NCBI GenBank assembly: GCA_034421575.1
Contig: DAOUKG010000035.1
Span: 1 to 64,000, forward strand
Source of the DNA: VXLM01 sp034421575
GTDB lineage: Bacteria > Chloroflexota > Dehalococcoidia > Lucifugimonadales > VXLM01
DNA length: 64,000 nt
Direction of reading: 5' to 3'
Numbering within the stretch: position 1 is the stretch's first letter; every line of letters begins with the position of its first letter. Under the pieces are notes generated by a model, which saw only the letters and a program-made list of their open reading frames with translations, ran no database searches and was not told the origin of the DNA. Of this stretch, positions 7,495 to 16,133 are shown piece after piece. The translations under genes and the position numbers were made by a program.

Positions 7495-10287
7495 ATGACC
7501 ACCAACGGCCCCAAGTCCATGCTCGACGCCAAGCCGCTGCTGATGCTGATGGACGGACATGCGCTCGTGCATCGCGCGTGGCACGCCATCAGGGAGCCGC
7601 TCACCGTCAGCGCGACGGGCGAGGACGTGCGCGGCGTCTACGGGTTTGTGAATTCACTTCTCAGCAACCTGCAGGAGTGGCAGCCGACCCACTGCGCCAT
7701 CGCCTTCGACCTGCCCGCGCCGACGTTTCGGCACAAGCGATACAAGGACTACAAGGCGCACCGGCCTCCAACCCCACCGGAACTGCGGTCGCAGTTCGAT
7801 CACGTCCGGCAACTCATTGATGCGTTTGAGATTCCGGTCTACCAGTGCGAGGGCTATGAGGCCGACGACGTGCTCGGCACGCTCTGTCGCCAAGCGGAGG
7901 AACAGGAGATCGAGACGGTCATCCTTACTGGTGACTCCGATATGCTGCAGCTGGTCTCTCCGTGGGTGCGGATATGGATGACAAGCGGTTTTCGCCCGCC
8001 AAGAGTCTATGACGTTGGTGGGGTTCGAGATCGATACGGGGGAGTGGGCCCTGAGAACATCGCGGATATAAAGGCGCTTCAGGGCGATACGTCTGACAAC
8101 ATCCCAGGCGTTCCGGGCATCGGTGAGAAGACCGCCATCAACCTCGTGAGCAAGTACGGCGACGTCGAGCAGATCATCGCCCACGTTGATGAAGTCAAGC
8201 CTCCCCGCGCAAAGAAGAATATCAGCGCCGGAGTCGACCAGCTCCGCGAAAGCAAGGTACTGACGACCATCGTCCGAGATGCTCCGGTTACGCTCGACCT
8301 GGGGGAGAGTCGCTTCGGACATTACGATCGCTCAAGGGTCGTCCGCTTCCTCACTGATCTTGAGTTCGTGAGCGTGGTTTCACGCGTTCCCGCGCCTTCT
8401 GGAGACATGGCTGAAGGTGAACAACAGTCTTTCGATACGGGTTTCGACGCGCCGGATGTGGACTACCGGATCGTCGATACGCCGGAGTCACTGAGTGCCC
8501 TGGTGTCGCAGCTCGACTCGCCGCAAGGCTTCTCATTCGATACCGAGACCACCGGCGTCAATCCGATGTCGGCTGATCTCGTGGGACTGTCTTTTTCAAA
8601 CGAGCCTCACAAGGGCTGGTACGTTCCGGTTGGGCACAACGAAGGCCAACAGCTTCCGAAGGATGACGTGCTGGAGTCCCTGCGTCCGCTGTTCGAAAGT
8701 GAGAGCGTCCCCAAGTGCGCCCACAACGCCAACTACGACGTGACAGTCCTCAAGAATCACGGCATCGAGGCGCGTGGCGTTAACTTCGACACGATGATCG
8801 CCGCTGCCCTGATCGGACGAAGGAGCATCGGTCTCAAACACCTTGCACTCAATGAACTGGGAATCGAGATGACCGAGTTGTCCGATCTGATCGGCACAGG
8901 TCGCAGTCAGATCTCCATGGCCGAGGTGCCGATCAATCAGGCCGCAGACTACGCCGCCGCCGACGCGGACCTGACGTGGCAGCTTCGCCCTCGTTTCGAG
9001 CAAGAGCTTGAGAACACGAACTCAATGCGCCCCATGATGGAAGTGGAGATGCCGCTGCTGCCGGTGCTGGTTCGGATGCAGGAGAGCGGCGTGTCAATCG
9101 ACGCCGACCTTCTCACGCAGATGTCTCAGCAACTGGGTGAGGACATGGCCCGCATTCAGGACGAGATGTACCAGTCGGTCGGACGCCCCTTCAACCTCAA
9201 CTCCCCCCAGCAGCTCAGCGACATATTGTTCGATCAGCTTCGACTGCCGCCCACCAGGAAACGACAGAGGGGTTTCGCCACCGATGCCGCGTCTCTCGAG
9301 GGCTTGAAGGCCACGCTCGACGCCGGCAGGGGTGGGGATGTCGATCCCGTCGCCCGCCAGGTACTCGACAGCATCCTGGACTACCGGCAACTTTCCAAGA
9401 TCAAGTCCACCTACACCGACTCGCTGCCGGGCCTCGTCAACCCAAGAACCGGCCGCATCCACACGAGCTACAACCAGGTCGGCTCGGCCACGGGTCGCGT
9501 ATCCAGTAACGATCCCAACATCCAGAACATCCCCGTCCGCACGGAGTTGGGCAACGAGGTCCGCAAGGGATTCGTAGCGCGTGACTGGCCGGACTGGACG
9601 CTGCTCGGAGCAGACTACTCGCAGATCGAGCTTCGCATCCTCGCGCACATCTCACAGGACCCGGCGCTCCTGCAGGCCTTCCACGAGGGACAGGATATCC
9701 ACGCCGCCACGGCGTCTCTGGTCTATGGCGTAAGTCACGATGAGGTCGATTCGGAGATGCGGCGGGTCGCCAAGATATTGAACTTCGGCGTCGTCTACGG
9801 CATCAGTCCTTATGGCATCAGCCAGCGGGCGGCCCTGTCCGTCGAAGAGGGCAAGGCATTCATCGACACGTACTTCGGCAGCTATCCCGGCATCAGCGAC
9901 TACATCGACGGCATCAAGGCCAAGGCCAAGAACCTCGGCTACGTCGAAACACTCATGGGACGCAGGCGATACATCCCTGAGATCAACTCGCGCAACTTCC
10001 CTTCGCGCAGCGGGGCCGAACGCGTCGCGATCAACACGCCCATCCAAGGCACCGCCGCCGATGTCATCAAGCTCGCGATGGTCATGCTCCAGGACCGCAT
10101 GGATGAGATGGGACTCCGCTCCCTGATGATAGTACAGGTGCACGACGAGCTTATCTTCGAGGTCCCGTCGGAGGAGGTGGAGGACATGCAGGCCATCATT
10201 CTCGACATCATGCCCAGAGCGATGGAACTCGCCGTCCCCCTGGAGGTTGACCTCAAATCTGGTCAGAATTGGGGCGTGATGAATTGA
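7495..10287 (+). CDS. polA: DNA polymerase I
   Basis: Full three-domain DNA polymerase I, 930 residues. It fills gaps in repair and removes Okazaki primers. Residues about 10-310 are the 5'-3' nuclease (MDGHALVHRA, the DD-rich 'EGYEADDVLG', 'GIGEKTA'). About 325-500 is the 3'-5' exonuclease with its DEDD residues intact: 'FDTETTG', 'CAHNANYDVTVL' and 'YAAADADLT', so proofreading should be active. About 520-930 is the polymerase: motif A 'DYSQIELRILAH', motif B 'RRVAKILNFGVVYG', motif C 'QVHDELIFEV'. A second in-frame ATG lies at 7519. It appears to be a single-gene transcript; greA follows with its own promoter. Confidence 0.98.
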   Translation: MTTNGPKSMLDAKPLLMLMDGHALVHRAWHAIREPLTVSATGEDVRGVYGFVNSLLSNLQEWQPTHCAIAFDLPAPTFRHKRYKDYKAHRPPTPPELRSQFDHVRQLIDAFEIPVYQCEGYEADDVLGTLCRQAEEQEIETVILTGDSDMLQLVSPWVRIWMTSGFRPPRVYDVGGVRDRYGGVGPENIADIKALQGDTSDNIPGVPGIGEKTAINLVSKYGDVEQIIAHVDEVKPPRAKKNISAGVDQLRESKVLTTIVRDAPVTLDLGESRFGHYDRSRVVRFLTDLEFVSVVSRVPAPSGDMAEGEQQSFDTGFDAPDVDYRIVDTPESLSALVSQLDSPQGFSFDTETTGVNPMSADLVGLSFSNEPHKGWYVPVGHNEGQQLPKDDVLESLRPLFESESVPKCAHNANYDVTVLKNHGIEARGVNFDTMIAAALIGRRSIGLKHLALNELGIEMTELSDLIGTGRSQISMAEVPINQAADYAAADADLTWQLRPRFEQELENTNSMRPMMEVEMPLLPVLVRMQESGVSIDADLLTQMSQQLGEDMARIQDEMYQSVGRPFNLNSPQQLSDILFDQLRLPPTRKRQRGFATDAASLEGLKATLDAGRGGDVDPVARQVLDSILDYRQLSKIKSTYTDSLPGLVNPRTGRIHTSYNQVGSATGRVSSNDPNIQNIPVRTELGNEVRKGFVARDWPDWTLLGADYSQIELRILAHISQDPALLQAFHEGQDIHAATASLVYGVSHDEVDSEMRRVAKILNFGVVYGISPYGISQRAALSVEEGKAFIDTYFGSYPGISDYIDGIKAKAKNLGYVETLMGRRRYIPEINSRNFPSRSGAERVAINTPIQGTAADVIKLAMVMLQDRMDEMGLRSLMIVQVHDELIFEVPSEEVEDMQAIILDIMPRAMELAVPLEVDLKSGQNWGVMN

Positions 10288-10308
10288 GCTCGCGGCGCCT
10301 GAGTCGCG

Positions 10309-10337
10309 TTGACACCCATCGGCCCATTCTCTAATAT
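10309..10337 (+). promoter_or_regulatory. Sigma70 promoter for the greA-like gene
   Basis: TTGACA (10309-10314), 17-base spacer, TAATAT (10332-10337). It starts 21 bases after the polA stop and gives a leader of about 52 bases to the TTG start at 10397. Confidence 0.85.
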
Positions 10338-10396
10338 GGTGTCGAGACGGGAATTCGACGCATATCCTGAACGGGTGGCGGGGAGGAAGTAATACC

Positions 10397-11209
10397 TTGA
10401 CTCAAGTTACCGAGTCGATGACGGTGCTGGAAGCCGTTGGAGCGTACGCGGGGAGTCTTCGGCCCAAGGACGGTGAGCAGAACGAGTCGCACAAGCAGCT
10501 GCTGCGCTTCGTTAGCTGGTGTGGCGCGGATCGCAGGATTTCAGAGATCGCTCCCTCCGAGATAGGTGAATACAGCGATCAGTCCAACGGCGGTACACAG
10601 TCCGCAGAGCGATTGCAGGAAGTCAAGAAGTTCCTCGCCTTCGCCAGCAAGCAGGGACTCACCGAGCAAAACCTCGCTCGCCATCTGCGTATTCGCAAGG
10701 CGCGGTCGCGCGCAAAGTCCGCAAGCGACGATGAGAGACGCGCCAGCGTCATCGAGCTTACTCCTGAAGGCCACAAGAGCCTGATGGAAGAGCTCGAAGA
10801 CCTCAAATCGCAGCGTGGCCCCATTGCCGCACAGATTCGCAGCGCTGCAGCCGACAAGGACGTGCGCGAGAACGTCCCGCTCGAGGCCGCCAGGGAACAC
10901 CTCGGACAGGTCGAAACACGCATCCTGGAAATCGAGAACACCCTGACCGCCGCGGTTATCGTCGACCCGTCCGCCCGGAAGAAGTCCACGGTGCAGGTCG
11001 GCTCCCGTGTATGGCTTAAGGACACCTCGTCAGGTCGGGAGAACCAGTACACCGTCGTCAGCGCCTCCGAAGCCAAGCCCTTGGAGGGCAAGGTCTCGGA
11101 CGAGTCTCCAGTTGGCAAGGCGGTCATCCGACGGCGCGAAGGGGACAACGTCGACGTCCAGACCCCGCGAGGTACGACGGTCACCTACACGATTCTCAAG
11201 GTCGCGTAG
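10397..11209 (+). CDS. greA: GreA-type transcript cleavage factor with an extra N-terminal domain
   Basis: A 270-residue protein, against about 158 for ordinary GreA. Residues about 119-195 are the GreA coiled-coil: 'LTPEGHKSLMEELEDL', then the tip 'KDVRENVPLEAAREH', where D155 and E158 match the acids that hold Mg2+ in the RNA polymerase active site; the usual AEYH is replaced by VPLE. Residues 200-270 are the FKBP-like RNA polymerase-binding domain. Residues 8-100 are foreign to GreA: 'FVSWCGADRRISEIAPSEIGEY', 'QEVKKFLAFASKQGLTEQNLARHL', which looks like the SAM-like core-binding domain of tyrosine recombinases. Start is TTG with GGGAGG ten bases upstream. No catalytic recombinase domain is present. 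The GreA call is secure; the role of the N-domain is unknown. Confidence 0.88.
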   Translation: MTQVTESMTVLEAVGAYAGSLRPKDGEQNESHKQLLRFVSWCGADRRISEIAPSEIGEYSDQSNGGTQSAERLQEVKKFLAFASKQGLTEQNLARHLRIRKARSRAKSASDDERRASVIELTPEGHKSLMEELEDLKSQRGPIAAQIRSAAADKDVRENVPLEAAREHLGQVETRILEIENTLTAAVIVDPSARKKSTVQVGSRVWLKDTSSGRENQYTVVSASEAKPLEGKVSDESPVGKAVIRRREGDNVDVQTPRGTTVTYTILKVA

Positions 11210-11270
11210 CCACAGCTTACCGTCGCCATCCTTCCAACTTAGGCTCTGCGTTGGCAATTCAGAGTCTAAA

Positions 11271-11399
11271 GGGTGTATCCGAGTTCCGTGAGCCCCATTC
11301 GTGGTGAGCTTGTCGCACCATGATCCGCCCTTCGACAGGCCCAGGACGAGCGGACAATAATCACCTTTAGATGTCCCCCGGAACACTTCGGAAACACCC
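11271..11399. repeat. MITE-like element, family 1 (129 bp)
   Basis: Begins GGGTGTATCC and ends GGAAACACCC. It has the same length (129 bp) and similar content as the copy at 45208-45336, including the internal 'TTCGTGGTGAGCTTGTCG' and 'CCCTTCGACAGG' modules. It lies in the 468-base gap between greA and the FAD/Fe-S dehydrogenase. Confidence 0.65.
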
Positions 11400-11507
11400 T
11401 CTTGGTTGTCTCCGTCACCTCAGTTCGTCCCGCCGTCAGTCATCTGAACCGCGGAATTGGTGCCTAATCTCGGTCCTCGCCCCTGCGCCTGTCAGGGACG
11501 TAACTGG

Positions 11508-11553
11508 ACAATAACGAGGTCATATGGCACGAAATGGCACGAAATGGCGTACT
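11508..11553 (+). repeat. ACAATAAC plus three 10-bp iterons
   Basis: ACAATAAC, then eight bases, then ATGGCACGAA, ATGGCACGAA and ATGGCGTACT in direct tandem. The same arrangement occurs at 28476-28520 (opposite strand) and 34733-34777. It contains no coding frame and may be a protein-binding array or element end. Confidence 0.6.
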
Positions 11554-11621
11554 TATTGCCTTTGCTCTCATCCATGGCGGCGTCATAAAGCCTCATGGTA
11601 GGCCTCGCGCGTAATGTACAA

Positions 11622-11650
11622 TTGCTACTTGCGACAACGGCGCCTATAAC
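11622..11650 (+). promoter_or_regulatory. Sigma70 promoter for the FAD/Fe-S dehydrogenase
   Basis: TTGCTA, 17-base spacer, TATAAC (11645-11650), 27 bases before the ATG at 11678. Confidence 0.65.
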
Positions 11651-11677
11651 CTAACCTAGCCGGTCGCTTCCCTAAAC

Positions 11678-14575
11678 ATGACCATGCTTGCCAAAGACGT
11701 TGAACGAGACAGTAGCGATCTCATAGAGGAACTGCGCCGGGATGTTGACGGCGAGGTCCGGGCCGACCGCATGTCCCGCCTGCTGTACAGCACCGATGCG
11801 AGCATCTACCAGGTCGAGCCGGTAGCCGTGGTCCTGCCCAGGACGGCGGATGACGTTGTGGCCGTGGTCTCGACCGCCGCCCGATACGGGGTTCCCGTCC
11901 TGCCGCGCGGCGGAGGAACGAGCCTTGCCGGACAGACGGTCAATCACGCCATCGTCATTGACTTCTCCAAGTACATGAGGAATGTGCTGGAGGTTAACGC
12001 GGAGGAACGCTGGGTGCGTACGCAGCCGGGCATTATCCTCGACGAGTTGAACGATCAGATCAGAGACACCGGCCTCATGTTCGCGCCCGACCCCAGCACG
12101 AGCAACAGGGGAAACGTCGGTGGAGCGCTGGGAAACAACTCGTGTGGGTCCCACTCCATTGTGTGGGGCAAGACCGTAGACAACACTGTCGATCTTTCAG
12201 TGGTTCTTTCGAATGCAGACACGGCTGCGTTCGGAGCTTCCAACGGTACCGCCCTCGACGCCAAGCGCCGTCTCACCGGGCTGGAGGGAGACATCTACCG
12301 CAGCCTCGACGCCATTGGACGAGCCGGTCGTGAAGAGGTGCTCAAGCGGTATCCCAAGATTCAGCGCCGGGTCTCCGGCTACAATCTCGATGAGCTTCTC
12401 GACCCGGACGCCGTTGACCTCGCCCGCTTCGTCGTCGGCTCCGAGGGCACCCTCTTGACGATCACCGAGGCCACCCTGAAACTTGTGCCGCGTCCAAGAT
12501 TCAAGGGCTTAGCGGTCATTCACTTCCACGAGCTAATAGAGTCTATGGAGGCGACGGTTGCAGTGCTGGAACTGGGCCCGACAGCCGTGGAACACATCGG
12601 CGGCATGATCCTCAACCAAGCCCAGGCCAACTTGGAATATTCGCGGATGACCGGGTTCATCGAAGGCCGCCCCGATTCCCTCCTTGTCGTCGAGTTCACG
12701 GGCGAGTCTGCGCCCGAGGTTGAGTCGAAGATCGATGCCTGTGTCGCTCACATGGCAAAGCGCGGCCTCGGCTACTCCACCAAGAAACTCATCTCCCCCG
12801 CCGAGCAGGCGATGGTCTGGAACGTCAGGAAGGCAGGACTCGGCCTGATGATGAACGTGCCCGGCGACGCCAAGCCTCTGCCATTCGTCGAGGACACCGC
12901 CGTTCCGCCCGAGGTCCTCCCACAGTTTGTCCGGCGCTTCGATGAGATCGTCAAGGAGCACGGCACCGAGGCGGGCTACTATGGACATGCGAGCGTGGGG
13001 TGTCTCCACATCCGTCCTCTTGTCGATCTGAAACGGCAGGACGGCGTTGGAAAGATGGCGTCGATCGCCAATGCCGTCAGCGACCTTGTGCTGGAGTTCG
13101 GCGGCTCGATGAGCGGAGAGCACGGAGACGGTCGCGCGCGTAGCATCTGGAATGAGAAGATGTTCGGCTCGCAGATATACGACGCCTTCAGGCAGGTCAA
13201 GCGGACGTTCGACCCCGCCGGCATCATGAACCCGGGCAACATCGTCGACTCCCCACCGATGACCGAAGACCTCAAGATCAGTCCGTCCTACCGTCCCCTT
13301 GAACTAACGACAGGCTTCCGATTCGCGCAGGAGGGCAGCTTCTCCCATGCGATAGAGATGTGCAACGGGCAGGGCGCGTGCCGGAAGCTGACCGGGACGA
13401 TGTGTCCCTCCTACATGGTCACCCGCGACGAGGAACACTCCACTCGCGGACGCGCCAACGCGCTCCGGTCGGCAATGTCCGGCGCGCTACCCGTCGACTC
13501 ACTGACGGGAGAGCGCCTCCGCGAAGTCCTCGATCTGTGCCTGGAGTGCAAGGGCTGCAAGGCCGAGTGCCCCTCGAACGTGGATATGGCGAAGCTCAAG
13601 TACGAGTTCTCCTATCGCTACCACAGGGCAAACGGCTACCCGCTCCGCAACCGCATGCTCGCCAACGTCAGCCAACTCGGCAAGCTCGGTTCATTCTTCG
13701 CTCCAATCTCGAACTGGTCGATGAAGCTGGGCCCGGTCAAGGGGCTTGCCGAGAGCATGGTCGGCATCGACAAGCGGCGTTCTCTCCCACCATTTGCGAG
13801 CCAGACCTTCTCCCAGTGGTTCCGCGCCCGGGGTGGAGCGCATGTCGTTGGCCCGCCCCAACGGCGAGTTGTTCTGTTCTCTGACACCTTCACCGAGTAC
13901 AACCACCCCGAACTTGGTCACGCCGCGGTCAAGGTGCTCGAACACATGGGATACCAGGTCATCGTCCCCAAGCCGCTGTGCTGCGGTCGCCCGATGCTCT
14001 CCAAGGGAATGCTCGACTCGGCCAAGCGCAATGCCGCGAGAAACGTCGCGTCCGTGCTCCCGTACGTGGAGCAGGGAGCCAAGCTCGTTGGCCTCGAACC
14101 AAGCTGTATCCTCAGCTTCCGCGATGACTACGTAGACCTCCTGGAAGGCGACGCGGCTCGCAGGGTCTCGGAAAGCACCATGCTCATCGAGGAATTCGTC
14201 CTGCACGCGCAGGCAAACGACGGCGCCACCATCCGCTATTCCGGCGAGCCGGGCCGAGTCATGCTGCAGGGACACTGTCACCAGAAAGCCCTCGTCGGAA
14301 TGGGCAAGGCGTTGGACGTGCTGTCCGACATACCGGGCTGCGAGGTATCGGAGATACCCTCGGGCTGTTGCGGCATGGCCGGATCGTTCGGTCTGGAGAA
14401 GGAGCACTACGACGTTTCCCTGAAGATAGGGGAGCAAGTCCTGTTCCCTGCAATCCGCGAGCGCGAGGCTGGAGCGGAGGTGGTGAGCGAAGGCATGTCC
14501 TGCCGCCACCAGATAGAGGACGGCACCGGCGTCAAGGCCAAGCACCTCGTCGAGGTACTCGCCGACGCCATCTAG
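11678..14575 (+). CDS. FAD-linked and Fe-S 2-hydroxyacid dehydrogenase (GlcD-GlcF fusion, D-lactate/D-2-hydroxyglutarate type)
   Basis: A 965-residue fusion of a flavin oxidase and a cysteine-rich electron-transfer module, as in YdiJ/Dld2-like enzymes that oxidise D-2-hydroxyacids and pass electrons to the respiratory chain. Residues about 45-190 are the PCMH-type FAD domain with 'PRGGGTSLAGQTVN'. About 200-520 is the GlcD C-terminal substrate domain ending 'DPAGIMNPGNI'. Two [4Fe-4S] sites follow: 'CNGQGACRKLTGTMC' near 560 and 'CLECKGCKAECPSN' near 620. Two CCG domains close the protein ('CCGRPM' near 767, 'CCGMAGSFG' near 896). No signal peptide, so it probably works on the cytoplasmic face of the membrane. 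It could link to the LarA-like racemase if both use 2-hydroxyacids. Confidence 0.92.
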   Translation: MTMLAKDVERDSSDLIEELRRDVDGEVRADRMSRLLYSTDASIYQVEPVAVVLPRTADDVVAVVSTAARYGVPVLPRGGGTSLAGQTVNHAIVIDFSKYMRNVLEVNAEERWVRTQPGIILDELNDQIRDTGLMFAPDPSTSNRGNVGGALGNNSCGSHSIVWGKTVDNTVDLSVVLSNADTAAFGASNGTALDAKRRLTGLEGDIYRSLDAIGRAGREEVLKRYPKIQRRVSGYNLDELLDPDAVDLARFVVGSEGTLLTITEATLKLVPRPRFKGLAVIHFHELIESMEATVAVLELGPTAVEHIGGMILNQAQANLEYSRMTGFIEGRPDSLLVVEFTGESAPEVESKIDACVAHMAKRGLGYSTKKLISPAEQAMVWNVRKAGLGLMMNVPGDAKPLPFVEDTAVPPEVLPQFVRRFDEIVKEHGTEAGYYGHASVGCLHIRPLVDLKRQDGVGKMASIANAVSDLVLEFGGSMSGEHGDGRARSIWNEKMFGSQIYDAFRQVKRTFDPAGIMNPGNIVDSPPMTEDLKISPSYRPLELTTGFRFAQEGSFSHAIEMCNGQGACRKLTGTMCPSYMVTRDEEHSTRGRANALRSAMSGALPVDSLTGERLREVLDLCLECKGCKAECPSNVDMAKLKYEFSYRYHRANGYPLRNRMLANVSQLGKLGSFFAPISNWSMKLGPVKGLAESMVGIDKRRSLPPFASQTFSQWFRARGGAHVVGPPQRRVVLFSDTFTEYNHPELGHAAVKVLEHMGYQVIVPKPLCCGRPMLSKGMLDSAKRNAARNVASVLPYVEQGAKLVGLEPSCILSFRDDYVDLLEGDAARRVSESTMLIEEFVLHAQANDGATIRYSGEPGRVMLQGHCHQKALVGMGKALDVLSDIPGCEVSEIPSGCCGMAGSFGLEKEHYDVSLKIGEQVLFPAIREREAGAEVVSEGMSCRHQIEDGTGVKAKHLVEVLADAI

Positions 14576-14598
14576 CGCGGCGCGCTGCTTCCCGACGA

Positions 14599-14627
14599 TT
14601 GACTCACCACGCCGTCGCGCCTACACT
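14599..14627 (+). promoter_or_regulatory. Sigma70 promoter for the DapA-like gene
   Basis: TTGACT, 17-base spacer, TACACT (14622-14627), with ATG at 14658 preceded by GAGG six bases upstream. Confidence 0.7.
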
Positions 14628-14657
14628 CTTGCCACATATCTACCCCTGAGGTTATTC

Positions 14658-15596
14658 ATGGACCGAGAAGAGATTCGCAGACAGATGGTCGGAGTCGTTG
14701 CAACCGCACCCACCCCTTTCGACGACGAATTCAGGGTCGACTACGGCCTGATTGCAGCCGCCACGGAGACATGGGTCGACAGGGGCCTCGTCGAGGGCAA
14801 GGCCGTGTTGAAGGTCGCCGCGGCCATGGGCGAGGGGCCCCAACTCCGCGAAAATGAGTGGCAAGGACTGATTCAGACGGTCGTGCAGGCGGCCGACGGT
14901 CGAGTTCCCGTCATGGGAGCGGTGCACTACAAGGATACCGTCCGCACCATTGAGGACATCAACATCGCCGCGGACGCAGGGGCAATCGGCTGCCAGGTAT
15001 CTCCGCCCATTTTCAACCAGCCCACCGAGGACGACATGCTCCGGTTCTTCGGAGACGTGTCCGACGGCATCGACATAGGAGTACTGGTCTACAACACCCA
15101 CTGGCTTCCCCACGGGGGCATCTATCCCAAGACGTTCGAGAAGATGACCGACTTCGAGTACATCGTCGCCATCAAGTGGAATCCGCCCGAGGGCGCAGAG
15201 TACGAGGACATCTTTTCGCTGACCGACACATTCAACATCATGGACAACTCCGACCGTCCCATAGACTGCCACCGACTGGGTGGTCGGGGCTTCCTGACCG
15301 ACGGGGTGGACGCCTACCCGCCGTTCTATCTCAATGTCTGGGACCTCTTGGAGGAGGGCAAGTACACCGAGGCGCAGGCCGAGTGGGACAGGGTCATTCC
15401 CGAACTGCGCGCGTACTACCGCGACGTCACCCAGTATTCCGGTGGCGAGGGCCGTGTCGCAAAGGGCCTGTCCGAGCTGATGGGTGTTCCGGTCGGGCCT
15501 CCGCGTCCGCCGTCTCAGCCGCTCAGCGACGACGACATGGAAAAGCTCCGCGCGTTGGCCATCGGGTGGGGCTGGCCCGTCCCGGACGACGAATAG
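14658..15596 (+). CDS. Dihydrodipicolinate synthase/N-acetylneuraminate lyase family aldolase
   Basis: A 312-residue DapA-superfamily TIM-barrel enzyme. The family forms a Schiff base between a lysine and pyruvate or a 2-keto acid and carries out aldol cleavage, condensation or dehydration. The Schiff-base lysine is in 'IVAIKWNPP' (about 172), and the partner tyrosine in 'VLVYNTHW' (about 142), where the usual YNxP is YNTH. The opening 'VGVVATAPTPFDDEFRVDY' is typical, but the TT pair that follows in true DapA ('GGTTGE') is replaced by 'KAVLKVAAAMGEG'. It is therefore unlikely to be lysine biosynthetic DapA and more likely cleaves a 2-keto-3-deoxy sugar acid or similar, which would fit the dehydratases in the first 6.5 kb. 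Confidence 0.85.
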   Translation: MDREEIRRQMVGVVATAPTPFDDEFRVDYGLIAAATETWVDRGLVEGKAVLKVAAAMGEGPQLRENEWQGLIQTVVQAADGRVPVMGAVHYKDTVRTIEDINIAADAGAIGCQVSPPIFNQPTEDDMLRFFGDVSDGIDIGVLVYNTHWLPHGGIYPKTFEKMTDFEYIVAIKWNPPEGAEYEDIFSLTDTFNIMDNSDRPIDCHRLGGRGFLTDGVDAYPPFYLNVWDLLEEGKYTEAQAEWDRVIPELRAYYRDVTQYSGGEGRVAKGLSELMGVPVGPPRPPSQPLSDDDMEKLRALAIGWGWPVPDDE

Positions 15597-15615
15597 TCAG
15601 ACGCCAACTCCAAGA

Positions 15616-15675
15616 GTGCCTTCGATAAAGGGCGTCCTGTTCGACTCCGGCGACACGCTTGTGGGAAGGGCACCT
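15616..15675 (+). pseudogene. N-terminal fragment of a HAD-superfamily hydrolase
   Basis: A GTG at 15616 opens a frame reading MPSIKGVLFDSGDTLVGRA, the HAD motif I (DxGDTL) and its lead-in. Similarity stops after about 20 codons, exactly where the oppositely oriented hicB ends. No continuation of the HAD gene is seen beyond the hicAB remnant. This looks like a gene truncated when the toxin-antitoxin module was inserted or by a deletion at its edge. Confidence 0.55.
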
Positions 15676-15680
15676 TCTCG

Positions 15681-16130
15681 CTATGTCGCTCTGTCCTCGA
15701 CCACCAGTGTGCGGCCTACAGCTTCAAGGGCCTTTTCGACCTTGCCGATAGGGGTGCTATGGCCGGGGTCGAGGAGCTTTCTGATCTCGGACTCGCTGGC
15801 GCCGAGTCGCTTGCCCAACGCATCGTCGGTAACGCCTTGGCTTCGCATGGCCGTATAGAGGCTCAACTTTGCCGCGATCATAAGACGGACCCGGATCAAC
15901 ACCTGCCCATCGATTCCGGCGCTAGGAGGCGGGATGTCCTCGCGCCTGTCTACGTAGAAGGTTAGAGCATGGCCCAGACAGTCTTCGGCCATCGGCAACG
16001 CTTCTTCCCAAGACCAACCGCAGGTAATGGCCTCCGGCACGTCGGGAAAGTTCACGTTATAGGCTTTCCTACCGGTTGTTCTCTTTTCCTCTTGGTCGAG
16101 TTCAATGTTGCAAGGATAGAGATATCGCAT
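15681..16130 (-). CDS. hicB: HicB-family antitoxin with C-terminal helix-turn-helix
   Basis: A 149-residue HicB protein in two parts. Residues 1-75 are the HicB fold ('YNVNFPDVPEAITCGWSWEEALPMAEDCLGHALTFYV'). Residues 85-140 are a Cro/C1-like helix-turn-helix ('MRSQGVTDDALGKRLGASESEIRKLLD', 'IGKVEKALEAVGRTL') for operon autoregulation. It is the larger, DNA-binding type of HicB, unlike the short one at 2.4 kb. Its frame is intact although the partner hicA upstream carries two disabling lesions. It starts four bases after the hicA stop, so the original order was hicA-hicB. Confidence 0.82.
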   Translation of the reverse strand: MRYLYPCNIELDQEEKRTTGRKAYNVNFPDVPEAITCGWSWEEALPMAEDCLGHALTFYVDRREDIPPPSAGIDGQVLIRVRLMIAAKLSLYTAMRSQGVTDDALGKRLGASESEIRKLLDPGHSTPIGKVEKALEAVGRTLVVEDRAT

Positions 16131-16133
16131 ATG

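Noticed and set aside
11508..11553. Short tandem repeats considered as a CRISPR array
   Set aside because: Units are 10 bases long with no unique spacers and no cas genes are nearby.
11524..11553. Iterons as a chromosomal replication origin
   Set aside because: No DnaA boxes, AT-rich unwinding region or dnaA/dnaN genes are nearby, and three scattered copies exist.
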